Assembly: GCA_014190475.1 (NCBI GenBank)
Contig: BJGL01000002.1
Span: 1 to 64,000, forward strand
Reading direction: 5' to 3'
Length of the DNA stretch: 64,000 nucleotides
Origin: Bacteroidota bacterium
Lineage (GTDB): Bacteria; Bacteroidota; Bacteroidia; Chitinophagales; Chitinophagaceae
Below, in pieces: positions 1-9,024 of the stretch. Under the pieces are notes generated by a model. That model made no database searches and was not told the origin of the DNA. It saw only the letters and a program-made list of their open reading frames with translations. Both the position numbers and the translations under genes were made by a program. Position 1 is the stretch's first letter. Every line of letters begins with the position of its first letter.

Positions 1-208
1 AAGCCTCTTTGATAAATACTTTTTCTATTGCTAACGCAGCAGAATCATTTCTGGCTATGCGGATGCCGTAATTGTTTGACAACACTTGCTCGTGTACGTC
101 CTCAAGCCGGAGTAGGGGCAGATTATTTTTTATTGTTTGCTGACCCGGATGCTGTGCTTGGGAAAACGTGGATAATAATAGTAAGATTATAAGTGCGTAG
201 GTATTCAT
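1..208 (-). CDS. TolC-family outer membrane efflux protein, N-terminal fragment
   Basis: Partial gene running off the left edge. It starts at the ATG at 206-208 and stays open to base 1. The product begins with a signal peptide (MNTYALIILLLLSTFSQAQ) and continues with LRLEDVHEQVLSNNYGIRIA, the usual first helix of TolC-type channels, which form the outer membrane exit duct of tripartite pumps. The start lies 9 bases after the stop of the RND pump gene, so adaptor, pump and channel form one operon. The call rests on about 69 residues plus context. Confidence 0.8.
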   Translation of the reverse strand, partial: MNTYALIILLLLSTFSQAQHPGQQTIKNNLPLLRLEDVHEQVLSNNYGIRIARNDSAALAIEKVFIKEA

Positions 209-217
209 CCGATTTGA

Positions 218-3200
218 TTAAGTGGGGCTAACTAGTGTTTCAATTTCACTTTTCTTTTTAGTTCGGGACAAGTAGGCATACATCGCTGGAATTACAAACA
301 GTGTAAGTACCAGTGAAAATATAATTCCTCCTACAATAACTATACCCAATGGAATTCTACTTGTGGCAGCCGCTCCGAGCGAGAGTGCAAGCGGAAGTGC
401 TCCTAAGGCCATCGCCAAACTGGTCATTAGAATAGGACGCAATCGTTGTCCTGCCGCATCTAGCACAGCTTCTTGCCTTGATAAACCGCGAAGCTGATTT
501 TTATTGGCGAATTCTACAATTAGAATTCCATTTTTTGTAACCAGACCAATCAACATGATCATGCCTATTTGGGAGAAAATATTGAGGGTATGATCAAATG
601 CCCATAAGGACAGAACGGCCCCTGCAATGGCAAGCGGAACGGTGAACATTATAATCAGGGGATCAATAAAACTTTCGAATTGTGCGGCTAGAATTAGAAA
701 AATCAATGCCAAGGCTAGCACAAACGCATAAAGTGTGTTACTGCTGCTCTCTTTAAAGTCTCTTGATGAACCTGATAAGGCTGTCGCATAGGTTTCGTCC
801 AGTACCTTTTTAGCTATTTTCTCCATCTCGTTTATCCCGTCCCCAATTGTATATCCAGGTTGTAAGCTGGCTGAAATGGTAGCGGATTTATACCGGTTAA
901 AATGGTAAATGGAGGGCGGGCTATTGATCTCCTCTGTTTTGATCAAATTATCCAAGCTAATGAGTTCTCCTCGGTTATTACGAACAAACAATAAACGTAA
1001 ATCTCCGGGGTCGTCCCGTTCAGCTCTACTGACTTGGCCCACGACGCTATACTGTTTCCCATCTTTAGTAAAATAGCCCATTCTGCGATTGCTATAGGCT
1101 AACTGTAGTGTTTGCGATACGTCTGAAATACTGATACCTAATGAGGCTGCTTTGATTCGGTCAATTTCAATCTTAATCTCTGGTCTGTTGAATTTCAGAT
1201 CTACGTCAGGATTTAAAAGCACTTTACTATTTCTTGCTTCCTCAAGCAACTTGGGTAAGGCCTTTGTCAATTTTTCAAAATTGTTGTGCTGGACTACAAA
1301 AGCAACGGGTTGTCCTCCTCTTCTATTGACTGAGATAGTTTGTTCCTCAATGACAAAAGCACGTCCTTCATTGAATTGGGAGAGATTCTTGTTTACCGCT
1401 TTCACAATAGCGGACTGACTACGTTTTCTTTCTGGTGGATCAACGAGCATGATCCGCACATAGCCAGTGTTGGAATTTCCGGTCCCAACAAAGCCAGGTG
1501 CAGTAATACTAAATAGCATCCGCTTCTCTGGAACAGAGTCTATTACCATGTCGGTTACATTAGAAATGTAGCGATCCATGGCGTCAAATGAGGTGCCTTC
1601 AGGCGCTGTTAGTTGAATACGAAATTGACTGCGATCTTCAAGTGGAGCAAGTTCAGATTGCAGGCCTGATCCAATAAAATAAATTGAAGCTAAACAAACC
1701 GCAATAATTACTAGCGCCACCCACTTCACCCGCATGAATGCCTGCAATAATTGTTTGTAGGTTCGATCCATGCCCTGAAAAAAGGGCTCTGACCATTTAT
1801 AAAAGCGGGAATGATCAGAGGGATTTTTCCGATTCAATTTAACGTTCAATACTGGTGTTAGCGTCAATGAGACAAAGGCCGAAATCAATACAGCACCTGA
1901 AACCACTACGCCAAACTCTCGGAATAGTCGGCCTACAAAACCTTCTAGAAAAATGATAGGAAGAAATACCACAGCCAGTGTGATTGAAGTTGCGATTACG
2001 GCAAAGTAAATTTCCTTTGAACCTTCCAAAGCCGCTTGCCACTTATTCATTCCTTTCTCGATACGCTTATAGATATTTTCTGTTACTACAATCCCATCAT
2101 CCACTACAAGCCCTGTTGCTAGAACAATGGCCAATAAGGATAAAACGTTAATGGTGAATCCCATTAAATACATGATGAAAAAAGAACCAATTAGCGAAAC
2201 GGGTATATCAATGAGCGGCCGTAATGCAATGATCCAGTCCCTGAAAAATGCGTAGATAATCATGACGACCAAAAGAAATGAGATCATCAAAGTTTCTCTA
2301 ACTTCTAAAATAGATTTTTTGATAAATCTAGTTTGGTCCATACCGACGTTGAGTTTAATATCTGTCGGTACATCTTTCTTAATTTGCTCAATCCGTTTAT
2401 AAAATTCATCGGCGATGGCCACATAATTGGAGCCTGGTTGTGGGATCAGTGCAATTGAAATCATCGGGATGCCATTTCCCCGTAGCAGTGTTTCTTCATT
2501 CTCTGGACCGAGGGTAGCTTCACCCACATCGCTCAATCGAACTTCATTTCCCTCTGTATTTCTAATAATTAGATTATTGAAGTCTTCTTCACTCTCTAGT
2601 TTTCCAAATGTTCTTACTGAGAGTTCTATTGAGTTGCCATAAATTTTTCCAGCTGGGAGTTCGGTGTTTTCACGCGATAGTGCTTGTTGTACATCATTGA
2701 CAGTGATGCCTCTGGCTGTTAACTTGTTGGGGTCAAGCCAAATTCGCATGGCATACTTCTTTTCCCCCCATATCTGCACACCGCTTACACCTGGAATGGT
2801 TTGAAGCCGCTCTACCAAAACATTGGTCGCAAACTCGGTAATCTGGAGCGGGTTTCGTAGTTCACTCTGTACAGTCATTGAAATAATTGACTCTGAGCTG
2901 GCATCCGCTTTTGAAACTACGGGTGGAGAGTCCAGGTCTGATGGTAATGAACGAACGGCTTGTGATACTTTATCGCGAACATCGTTTGCTGCCGCTTCCA
3001 GGTCAATTCCCAACTCAAACTCTACGTTTATATTACTGGTACCATTACTGCTAGAGGAGGTAATATTTCGTATACCGGCAATTCCGTTAATTGCCTTTTC
3101 AAGTGGTTCAGTGATCTGCGTTTCAACAATATCTGGGTTAGCGCCGGGGTAGGAGGTTCTAACACTAATATTTGGGGGATCGATAGCCGGGTAATCCCGG

Positions 3201-3301
3201 ACGCCTAGAAATTGAAAACCGATTACCCCAAAAAGGACAATCAAAATATTCATGACCACGGCCAATACCGGCCGACGAAGGCTTAGCTCGGCAATATTCA
3301 T
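218..3301 (-). CDS. RND-family efflux pump, inner membrane subunit (AcrB/MexB type)
   Basis: Proton-driven inner membrane transporter of a tripartite drug or metabolite exporter. At 1027 residues it has the usual length for the hydrophobe/amphiphile efflux RND family. The N-terminus (residues 1-30) is the first membrane helix. A large periplasmic loop follows, then helices from about 335. The paired aspartates of the proton relay in TM4 are D401-D402 in the motif GLVVDDGIVVTENI. A second periplasmic loop and a second helix bundle complete the duplicated layout. The ATG overlaps the stop of the adaptor gene by four bases (ATGA at 3298-3301), indicating translational coupling, and the channel gene follows. 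The substrate cannot be told from sequence. No regulator gene is adjacent inside the window. Confidence 0.95.
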   Translation of the reverse strand: MNIAELSLRRPVLAVVMNILIVLFGVIGFQFLGVRDYPAIDPPNISVRTSYPGANPDIVETQITEPLEKAINGIAGIRNITSSSSNGTSNINVEFELGIDLEAAANDVRDKVSQAVRSLPSDLDSPPVVSKADASSESIISMTVQSELRNPLQITEFATNVLVERLQTIPGVSGVQIWGEKKYAMRIWLDPNKLTARGITVNDVQQALSRENTELPAGKIYGNSIELSVRTFGKLESEEDFNNLIIRNTEGNEVRLSDVGEATLGPENEETLLRGNGIPMISIALIPQPGSNYVAIADEFYKRIEQIKKDVPTDIKLNVGMDQTRFIKKSILEVRETLMISFLLVVMIIYAFFRDWIIALRPLIDIPVSLIGSFFIMYLMGFTINVLSLLAIVLATGLVVDDGIVVTENIYKRIEKGMNKWQAALEGSKEIYFAVIATSITLAVVFLPIIFLEGFVGRLFREFGVVVSGAVLISAFVSLTLTPVLNVKLNRKNPSDHSRFYKWSEPFFQGMDRTYKQLLQAFMRVKWVALVIIAVCLASIYFIGSGLQSELAPLEDRSQFRIQLTAPEGTSFDAMDRYISNVTDMVIDSVPEKRMLFSITAPGFVGTGNSNTGYVRIMLVDPPERKRSQSAIVKAVNKNLSQFNEGRAFVIEEQTISVNRRGGQPVAFVVQHNNFEKLTKALPKLLEEARNSKVLLNPDVDLKFNRPEIKIEIDRIKAASLGISISDVSQTLQLAYSNRRMGYFTKDGKQYSVVGQVSRAERDDPGDLRLLFVRNNRGELISLDNLIKTEEINSPPSIYHFNRYKSATISASLQPGYTIGDGINEMEKIAKKVLDETYATALSGSSRDFKESSSNTLYAFVLALALIFLILAAQFESFIDPLIIMFTVPLAIAGAVLSLWAFDHTLNIFSQIGMIMLIGLVTKNGILIVEFANKNQLRGLSRQEAVLDAAGQRLRPILMTSLAMALGALPLALSLGAAATSRIPLGIVIVGGIIFSLVLTLFVIPAMYAYLSRTKKKSEIETLVSPT

Positions 3302-4362
3302 GGTTGAGGATTCAAGACGTTGCGAATAGTGATTTTACTTTCTGGGCGAAGGCTCATCAGTCCGGTTACTACGATGGTATCTCCAACAGTGAGACCTTCG
3401 GTGATTTGAATTTTTTCAGCACTTCTCACACCGGTAGTTACATCCTGAAATTGGGCTATCCCGTTTCTGTATACAATAATTTTTTTCCCTCTTGCTTGCG
3501 GCAGAATAGCTTGAGCAGGTACTAACAGCGCATTGGGGTCTGGTTCAAAACTTATTCTAATTTTTGCAAAACTCCCAGGTAAAACTAATTTGGAGGGGGT
3601 AATTAATTGCGCTCTTACTAACAAACTTCTGCTGTTCTCAATAATGCTGGGATCCACTGCGGTAATTTTTGCACTAATTCCCTCTGCGTTGCTGGCGGTA
3701 ATTAGGTTGATCACTTGTCCTAATTTAATTCTTGCACTGTATTTCTCAGGAATTGAAAAGTCTACTTTGAGGATATTGGTTTGATTGATTCTTGTCAGCA
3801 CAAGGGCGGGGGTAACATAGGCACCAACACTGATATTTTTCAATCCTATTTGGCCACTAAATGGTGCCTTGATCTCTGTTTTTTCCAAGCTCGTTTTAAT
3901 AATGCCGATATCTGCTTTAAGATTATTTACTTGTAATAAGCTAATGTCATAATCCTGCTGACTGATCCCTTGCACTTTGAGTAACTGTGCTTGACGCTCC
4001 TCCGTTTTTTGGGCTAATTGGAGCTGTACTTCAAGTTTTCTTAGCTGGGCTACCAGGTCGCCATCATAGAGTTTTGCCAGAACGGTTCCTTTTTCAACTG
4101 TTTTCCCTTCTTGCAGGTTCAGGGCTACGATCCGTCCAGAAATTTCCGGGTGAATTTCTACTGTTTCATTGGCTAGAATATTTCCGGGAACTTCCAACGT
4201 TTCAGCGAACGACTCTGGCCGAACAATGTAAACCTGAACACCCATTGTCTTGTTCTTTTCATTACCCCCTTTATCATTTTTGGCAGCGCTTGGGGAAGGA
4301 TTATCACATGCGATCAATGTAAATGCCAACAGCAGCAGGGTAGACCCGTATTCAAGTTTCAT
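3298..4362 (-). CDS. RND efflux periplasmic adaptor (membrane fusion protein), lipoprotein
   Basis: Periplasmic adaptor that joins the RND pump to the outer membrane channel; 354 residues. The N-terminus carries a lipoprotein signal with lipobox LIAC, so C19 should be lipidated. The biotinyl-lipoyl half-motifs (around VEIHPEISGRIVALNLQEGK and IKAPFSGQIGLKNISVGAYV) flank an alpha-helical hairpin at about residues 110-160. The beta-barrel and membrane-proximal domains follow. It is the first gene of the operon and overlaps the pump start by four bases. The 40-base gap to purK shows no clear TAnnTTTG box, so the promoter may lie further upstream or be weak. Confidence 0.93.
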   Translation of the reverse strand: MKLEYGSTLLLLAFTLIACDNPSPSAAKNDKGGNEKNKTMGVQVYIVRPESFAETLEVPGNILANETVEIHPEISGRIVALNLQEGKTVEKGTVLAKLYDGDLVAQLRKLEVQLQLAQKTEERQAQLLKVQGISQQDYDISLLQVNNLKADIGIIKTSLEKTEIKAPFSGQIGLKNISVGAYVTPALVLTRINQTNILKVDFSIPEKYSARIKLGQVINLITASNAEGISAKITAVDPSIIENSRSLLVRAQLITPSKLVLPGSFAKIRISFEPDPNALLVPAQAILPQARGKKIIVYRNGIAQFQDVTTGVRSAEKIQITEGLTVGDTIVVTGLMSLRPESKITIRNVLNPQP

Positions 4363-4402
4363 GAGCTAATTAGTTAAGTAAGTTCAATGTAACGTTATTA
4401 AA

Positions 4403-5539
4403 TTAGTTTTCTTTTGGATTAGCGACGGAGCGAATGGTTTTTTTTATCCAATCTGCCTCTGCAGCAGCTTGTGATGCTTCTACATTCAGGACAGTTACGT
4501 GTCCCATTTTTCTGCCTGGTTTTGTTTCTGCTTTACCATACCAATGGATAAAATAGTTGGGTTTAGTTTTTGTTTTTTCAAGTCCCTCCAGTTGTGCCAT
4601 TCCACTATGTCCACTGGCTCCAATGATATTAACCATGATGGAGGGAGCGAGGATTTCCGTAGTCCCAAGTGGTAAATCTAGCAGCACTTGCCAAACTAAT
4701 TCAAATTGGGAGGTGGCTAATGCTTCTATACTATGATGACCGCTGTTGTGTACACGGGGAGCAGTTTCATTGACAAGAATAGTGCCGCTTTTATCTATGA
4801 AGAGTTCGATGGCAAAGATCCCAGGGGAATTAAATGCATAGACTAGATTGGTAGCTATACTAATTGCTTTTTCAGCAATGGTTGGATCGAGCTGTGCTGG
4901 ACATAATTGATAATCCAGCAGGTTTAAGTGGGGGTTAAATACCATTTCAACCGGTGGGCAAATCGCTATTTCACCTGTTGAAGAAACTGCAACCTGAATG
5001 GCTATCTCTTTGTCAATCTCAGCCATTTTTTCCAAAACGGCGGGTGCATCAAAACCCAATTGTAGGTCAGCCTCCGTTTGCATGAGCACAACACCTTTGC
5101 CATCATAACCGCCTATTCCTATTTTATGAACAGCCGGTAAAAAATGAGCCATCGATACTAATTCCTTTTTCTGTGTGGTGAGATGATAGGCTGATGTTGG
5201 AATCTGATGTTTTGTGTAAAATTCCTTTTGTGTGATTTTGTTTTGTATTGTTCGCAAAACCACTGGGCGTGGAATTACAGTAACCCCTTCTTTTTCGAGT
5301 TTTTCTAAAGCCTCCACACAAACCTGTTCAATTTCAATTGTGATACAATCCAGGTCTTTGCCGAATGCGTATACGGTATCAAAATCCCTAATATCGCCAA
5401 GCGTGAAGTGATCACAAAGTGAACGAGCGGGACAGTTTTCCTGATTTTCAAGAATATAGGTCTCAACCTTGAATTTTGTGGCCGATTCCAGTAACATGCG
5501 TCCTAACTGTCCCCCGCCAAGTATCCCGACTTTGGTCAT
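4403..5539 (-). CDS. purK: 5-(carboxyamino)imidazole ribonucleotide synthase
   Basis: ATP-grasp enzyme of purine synthesis that carboxylates AIR to N5-CAIR using ATP and bicarbonate in the cytoplasm; 378 residues, normal length. The N-terminal GILGGGQLGRML is the PurK signature. The ATP-grasp core includes HKIGIGGYDGKGVVLM, and NETAPRVHNSGHHSIEA is the conserved C-terminal metal/ATP-binding segment. The ATG at 5537-5539 lies four bases downstream of a perfect -7 box (TATCTTTG, 5544-5551 on this strand). It is divergent from hppD. Confidence 0.96.
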   Translation of the reverse strand: MTKVGILGGGQLGRMLLESATKFKVETYILENQENCPARSLCDHFTLGDIRDFDTVYAFGKDLDCITIEIEQVCVEALEKLEKEGVTVIPRPVVLRTIQNKITQKEFYTKHQIPTSAYHLTTQKKELVSMAHFLPAVHKIGIGGYDGKGVVLMQTEADLQLGFDAPAVLEKMAEIDKEIAIQVAVSSTGEIAICPPVEMVFNPHLNLLDYQLCPAQLDPTIAEKAISIATNLVYAFNSPGIFAIELFIDKSGTILVNETAPRVHNSGHHSIEALATSQFELVWQVLLDLPLGTTEILAPSIMVNIIGASGHSGMAQLEGLEKTKTKPNYFIHWYGKAETKPGRKMGHVTVLNVEASQAAAEADWIKKTIRSVANPKEN

Positions 5540-5543
5540 CCAA

Positions 5544-5551
5544 CAAAGATA
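5544..5551 (-). promoter_or_regulatory. -7 box of purK (TATCTTTG)
   Basis: Perfect match to the Bacteroidota TAnnTTTG element on the minus strand. Only four bases separate it from the purK ATG, so the transcript should begin at or within a base or so of the start codon. It is separated by exactly 20 bases from the oppositely oriented hppD box. Confidence 0.7.
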
Positions 5552-5571
5552 ACTGAGCGGATAAAATAAAT

Positions 5572-5579
5572 TACTTTTG
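5572..5579 (+). promoter_or_regulatory. -7 box of hppD (TACTTTTG)
   Basis: Perfect TAnnTTTG match four bases before the hppD ATG, mirroring the purK box. No TTG-type -33 element was seen at the usual distance. The -33 region of each promoter falls on the -7 box of the other. Confidence 0.7.
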
Positions 5580-5583
5580 CTTT

Positions 5584-6717
5584 ATGAAAACAACGCTTGC
5601 AAGCCCTTTGAACTCCTCTCAAACAGTCGACTTTCTTCCGCTGGAAGGAACAGACTATGTTGAATTCTATGTCGGAAATGCCAAACAGGCTGCACATTAC
5701 TACATGAGTGCCTTTGGTTTTCAGGCGTTGGCTTATGCTGGTCCCGAAACCGGCGTGCGGGATCGTGCCAGTTATGCAGTTCGTCAACATAAGTTAACCT
5801 TTGTGCTAACCACCCCCTTGCGGGGAGATAATCCCATTGCCGATCATATTTACAAACATGGCGATGGGGTAAAAGCCCTCTCCTTGCGTGTGCAGGATGC
5901 AACCCGTGCTTGGGAGGAAACTACAAAGCGAGGCGCTCAATCTTTTATGGAGCCAAAACGCTTGGAAGACAAAGATGGAGAGGTAGTCCTCAGTGGTATT
6001 CATACCTACGGTGATACGGTCCATTTATTTGTAGAGCGAAAAAATTACAACGGTGTATTTATGCCGGGATATCGTGCCTGGTCCAATCCCCATTTTCAGC
6101 CAACGGATTGTGGGTTACTTTATGTTGATCATTGCGTAGGAAATGTAGGTTGGAATCAGATGAACAAGTGGGTTACTTTTTATGAGGAGGTACTTGGTTT
6201 TAAGAATATTTTATCCTTTGATGACGAAGATATTTCTACAGAATACTCCGCCTTGATGAGTAAAGTAATGAGCAGTGGCAATGGTTTTGTCAAGTTTCCC
6301 ATCAATGAGCCTGCGGAGGGAAAGAAAAAAAGTCAGGTAGAGGAGTATCTTGATTTCTATAATGGTGAGGGGTGTCAGCACGTGGCTATGGCCACCAGTG
6401 ATATTGTCCGCACGGTAACTGAGCTGAAGAAAAGAGGCGTTGAGTTTTTGCAAGTTCCTACTACTTATTACGACACATTGCTTGATCGGGTTGGCTCTAT
6501 CGATGAGGATTTGTCCCCTTTGAAAGAACTTGGGATTCTAGTTGACAGAGATAATGAAGGGTACCTCCTCCAACTCTTTACCAAGCCAGTTGAGGATCGG
6601 CCAACATTATTTTTTGAAATTATCCAGCGCAAAGGAGCTACCAGTTTTGGGAAGGGTAATTTTAAGGCATTGTTTGAGGCAATTGAGCGAGAACAGGAAG
6701 CAAGGGGAAACCTCTAG
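5584..6717 (+). CDS. hppD: 4-hydroxyphenylpyruvate dioxygenase
   Basis: Non-haem Fe(II) dioxygenase that converts 4-hydroxyphenylpyruvate to homogentisate in tyrosine breakdown; cytoplasmic, 377 residues, normal length. It has two vicinal-oxygen-chelate halves. The three iron ligands are visible as H183 (YVDHCVGNV), H266 (GCQHVAM) and E345 (FFEIIQRKG). The C-terminal helix region around TSFGKGNFKALFEAIE is characteristic of the family. No homogentisate dioxygenase or other tyrosine-catabolic gene is adjacent, so the pathway must be completed elsewhere. The ATG at 5584 is the only start compatible with the close promoter box. Confidence 0.97.
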   Translation: MKTTLASPLNSSQTVDFLPLEGTDYVEFYVGNAKQAAHYYMSAFGFQALAYAGPETGVRDRASYAVRQHKLTFVLTTPLRGDNPIADHIYKHGDGVKALSLRVQDATRAWEETTKRGAQSFMEPKRLEDKDGEVVLSGIHTYGDTVHLFVERKNYNGVFMPGYRAWSNPHFQPTDCGLLYVDHCVGNVGWNQMNKWVTFYEEVLGFKNILSFDDEDISTEYSALMSKVMSSGNGFVKFPINEPAEGKKKSQVEEYLDFYNGEGCQHVAMATSDIVRTVTELKKRGVEFLQVPTTYYDTLLDRVGSIDEDLSPLKELGILVDRDNEGYLLQLFTKPVEDRPTLFFEIIQRKGATSFGKGNFKALFEAIEREQEARGNL

Positions 6718-6773
6718 TTGTTTACAGGATAACTACAATTTCCCAACCGATATTCCCTTCGTACATTCGTAGT

Positions 6774-8003
6774 ATGCAACGCTGCAAGTTTTTGCTGCTT
6801 TTGTTTTTTTACTGTTCACTACAGGGTTGGACACAGCCAGGTTATAATCTTGGCGCAGGTCCGTCAGCGCCTTACCTTTCTTTTGTTGATTACCAACGTA
6901 GCTTTCCGCGTCCACAGGAAGCAATGCAGCGTAAATTAGATACCTTAAAAAAACAATTTGCTGCAAAAAAAATAAAATGGCCTGCTGCACAGATTTATAT
7001 CCGCTCTTTTAAGTACGATAGTCAACTTGAAGTTTGGGTAAAACAAGAGTCCGAATCTGTCTTTACCTTGTTTAAAACCTATGCTGTTTGCGCGTTGGCT
7101 GGTTCATTGGGGCCAAAGCGTGTACAGGGTGATTATCAGGTTCCTGAGGGATTCTATTATATCAATGAGTTCAATCCTTTTAGCAATTATTATTTATCAC
7201 TGGGCTTAAATTATCCTAATGCTAGTGATCAAATTTTGAGTGATGCTAGCAAGCCGGGTGGTGATATTTATATTCATGGTAGTTGTGTTACGGTGGGTTG
7301 CATTCCTATCACCGACCAACAAATTGATGAACTTTATGTGCTTGCAACATTTGCTCGAGATGCAGGGCAAGACTTTATTCCCGTTCATATTTTTCCATGT
7401 CGGTTTGATGTGCCAAGGAGCAAATCCTATTTAGATGACTTAGTGAAAGATGATCCTATATTGAAAAACTTTTCTGATAAGTTGTCAGATGCTTATTTCT
7501 ATTTTGAGAAAAACAGAAAGTTGCCCATTGTATTAATCACGGGCGATGGGCAATATCACATCAATGAAGCTCCGCGTGCTGCTACCAATTCCCGCTCCGC
7601 TTTATCAGCTACACTTCCGAAAGAGGAGTTATCTACTGCCTTGCCAAGGGCGGTGCCTTCTAAGCGTGTAAGAACCATCGCAAAGCTTTCCGAGGTCGTA
7701 GATCAATGGCCCCAATTTCCAGGGGGAATGACTGCATTCAATGATTTCATCGATCAGGTTTCTTCCTCACTACGCACTTCTTTACCTGCAGATTTTGCTA
7801 AGGTCTATGTGCAGTTTGAATTTGTAGTAGATCGAGACGGTACGCCTGTCAATTTCAAGATCATCAAGGGACTGACCGAATACCCCAAATTACAATCGTT
7901 ACTTATTGAACGGTTAGAGCAAATGCAAATTTGGACCCCTGCCAAACTCAATGCGATGCCCGTTGCTAAAAAGCTCACTCAAACGCTCACCCTTCAAAAA
8001 TAA
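6774..8003 (+). CDS. Exported L,D-transpeptidase-like (YkuD/YafK) protein with TonB_C-like C-terminal domain
   Basis: 409 residues with a Sec signal peptide (about 1-20). The YkuD catalytic domain spans roughly residues 70-210 and ends in the motif HGSCVTVGCIPI, giving catalytic H168 and C176. These enzymes act on peptidoglycan in the periplasm by cross-linking or by cutting attached proteins. The layout and GCIP ending resemble YafK/DpaA types. After a linker at about 265-305, residues 310-409 (QWPQFPGGMTAFNDFI, VYVQFEFVVDRDGTPVNFKI) look like the TonB C-terminal fold found in many Bacteroidota envelope proteins, which may bind peptidoglycan or another envelope partner. fbp follows 7 bases after the stop. 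The YkuD call is firm; the substrate and the role of the C-terminal domain are inferred. Confidence 0.85.
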   Translation: MQRCKFLLLLFFYCSLQGWTQPGYNLGAGPSAPYLSFVDYQRSFPRPQEAMQRKLDTLKKQFAAKKIKWPAAQIYIRSFKYDSQLEVWVKQESESVFTLFKTYAVCALAGSLGPKRVQGDYQVPEGFYYINEFNPFSNYYLSLGLNYPNASDQILSDASKPGGDIYIHGSCVTVGCIPITDQQIDELYVLATFARDAGQDFIPVHIFPCRFDVPRSKSYLDDLVKDDPILKNFSDKLSDAYFYFEKNRKLPIVLITGDGQYHINEAPRAATNSRSALSATLPKEELSTALPRAVPSKRVRTIAKLSEVVDQWPQFPGGMTAFNDFIDQVSSSLRTSLPADFAKVYVQFEFVVDRDGTPVNFKIIKGLTEYPKLQSLLIERLEQMQIWTPAKLNAMPVAKKLTQTLTLQK

Positions 8004-8010
8004 TTACCAC

Positions 8011-9024
8011 ATGCCAGTCAATCGTAAAGTGCAGACGTTGGACGAATTTACAATACAACAGTTGCGTGATTTTCCACATGCCACCGGTGAATTGTCAAAT
8101 CTACTTCGCAACATCGGGCTAGCGGCAAAGCGTGTGAATGTTGAAGTTAATAAAGCGGGCTTGGTTGATATTTTGGGTAATGCAGGAACGGTTAATGTGC
8201 AAGGCGAGAAAGTGAAAAAGCTGGATATTTTTGCAAATGATCAATTTATCAGAGTATTACAACATGGGATTAGCTGTGCCGGTATTGCCAGTGAGGAATT
8301 GGAGGATTTTGTAGCCTTCGACGACGAGAAGAGCATCCATTCTAAATATGTTTGTTTGTTTGATCCACTAGATGGAAGTGGCAATATTGATGTAAACGTT
8401 TCAATTGGCACCATTTTCGGTGTATACCGACGTGTTACGCCTGTGGGCACCGTAGTTACAAAAGATGATTTTTTGCAAGCGGGAAGTCAGCAAGTTGCAG
8501 CAGGTTACATTGTTTACGGTTCTTCAACGATGTTCGTATACGCTACCCGCAGAGGGGTGAATGGGTTTACTTTAGATCCTTCGATAGGAGAGTGGACACT
8601 CAGCCATCCTGACATTCGTTGTCCTGAACGCGGGAAGATTTACTCAGTCAATCATGGAAGTTATTTTGAGTTTGAAAAAGGAGTACAGGAGTATATTAAA
8701 GCATGTCAGTCCCGATCTCATGCGGAAGGTGGACCCATGCGACAGCGGTATATTGGAAGTATGGTGGCGGACGTTCACCGTAATTTGATCAAAGGTGGAA
8801 TTTTCATGTACCCGGGCACTACTTCTCGTCCGGAGGGAAAACTTCGGTTATTGTATGAATGCAATCCATTTGCTTTTATAGTAACGGTAGCGGGTGGAAG
8901 AGCCACCAATGGACATATTCGTACATTGGACATAGTTCCTCGTTCCCTCCATGAGCGTTGTCCGTTTTTTGTAGGCAGTGCAGGCATGATGGATGATCTT
9001 GAAAAAAAATTATTACATGGCTGA
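8011..9024 (+). CDS. fbp: Fructose-1,6-bisphosphatase class I
   Basis: Gluconeogenic phosphatase that hydrolyses fructose-1,6-bisphosphate to fructose-6-phosphate; 337 residues from the ATG at 8011. An in-frame upstream ATG at 7951 lies inside the preceding gene and was not used, because class I enzymes begin near the segment VQTLDEFTIQQL. Family motifs are LFDPLDGSGNIDVNVSIGT (metal site), a YIGSMVADVHRNL segment, and GKLRLLYECNPFAFIVTVAGG. The 3' end overlaps the next gene by 8 bases, so fbp and the ABC ATPase are probably co-transcribed. Confidence 0.96.
   Translation: MPVNRKVQTLDEFTIQQLRDFPHATGELSNLLRNIGLAAKRVNVEVNKAGLVDILGNAGTVNVQGEKVKKLDIFANDQFIRVLQHGISCAGIASEELEDFVAFDDEKSIHSKYVCLFDPLDGSGNIDVNVSIGTIFGVYRRVTPVGTVVTKDDFLQAGSQQVAAGYIVYGSSTMFVYATRRGVNGFTLDPSIGEWTLSHPDIRCPERGKIYSVNHGSYFEFEKGVQEYIKACQSRSHAEGGPMRQRYIGSMVADVHRNLIKGGIFMYPGTTSRPEGKLRLLYECNPFAFIVTVAGGRATNGHIRTLDIVPRSLHERCPFFVGSAGMMDDLEKKLLHG

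Noticed and set aside
2823-3152. Open frame of 109 codons on the plus strand inside the RND pump gene.
   Set aside because: Antisense shadow of a strongly conserved protein; no promoter and no recognisable product.
7951-8010. Upstream in-frame ATG that would add 20 residues to fructose-bisphosphatase.
   Set aside because: It lies inside the preceding gene, and the added residues do not fit the family N-terminus.
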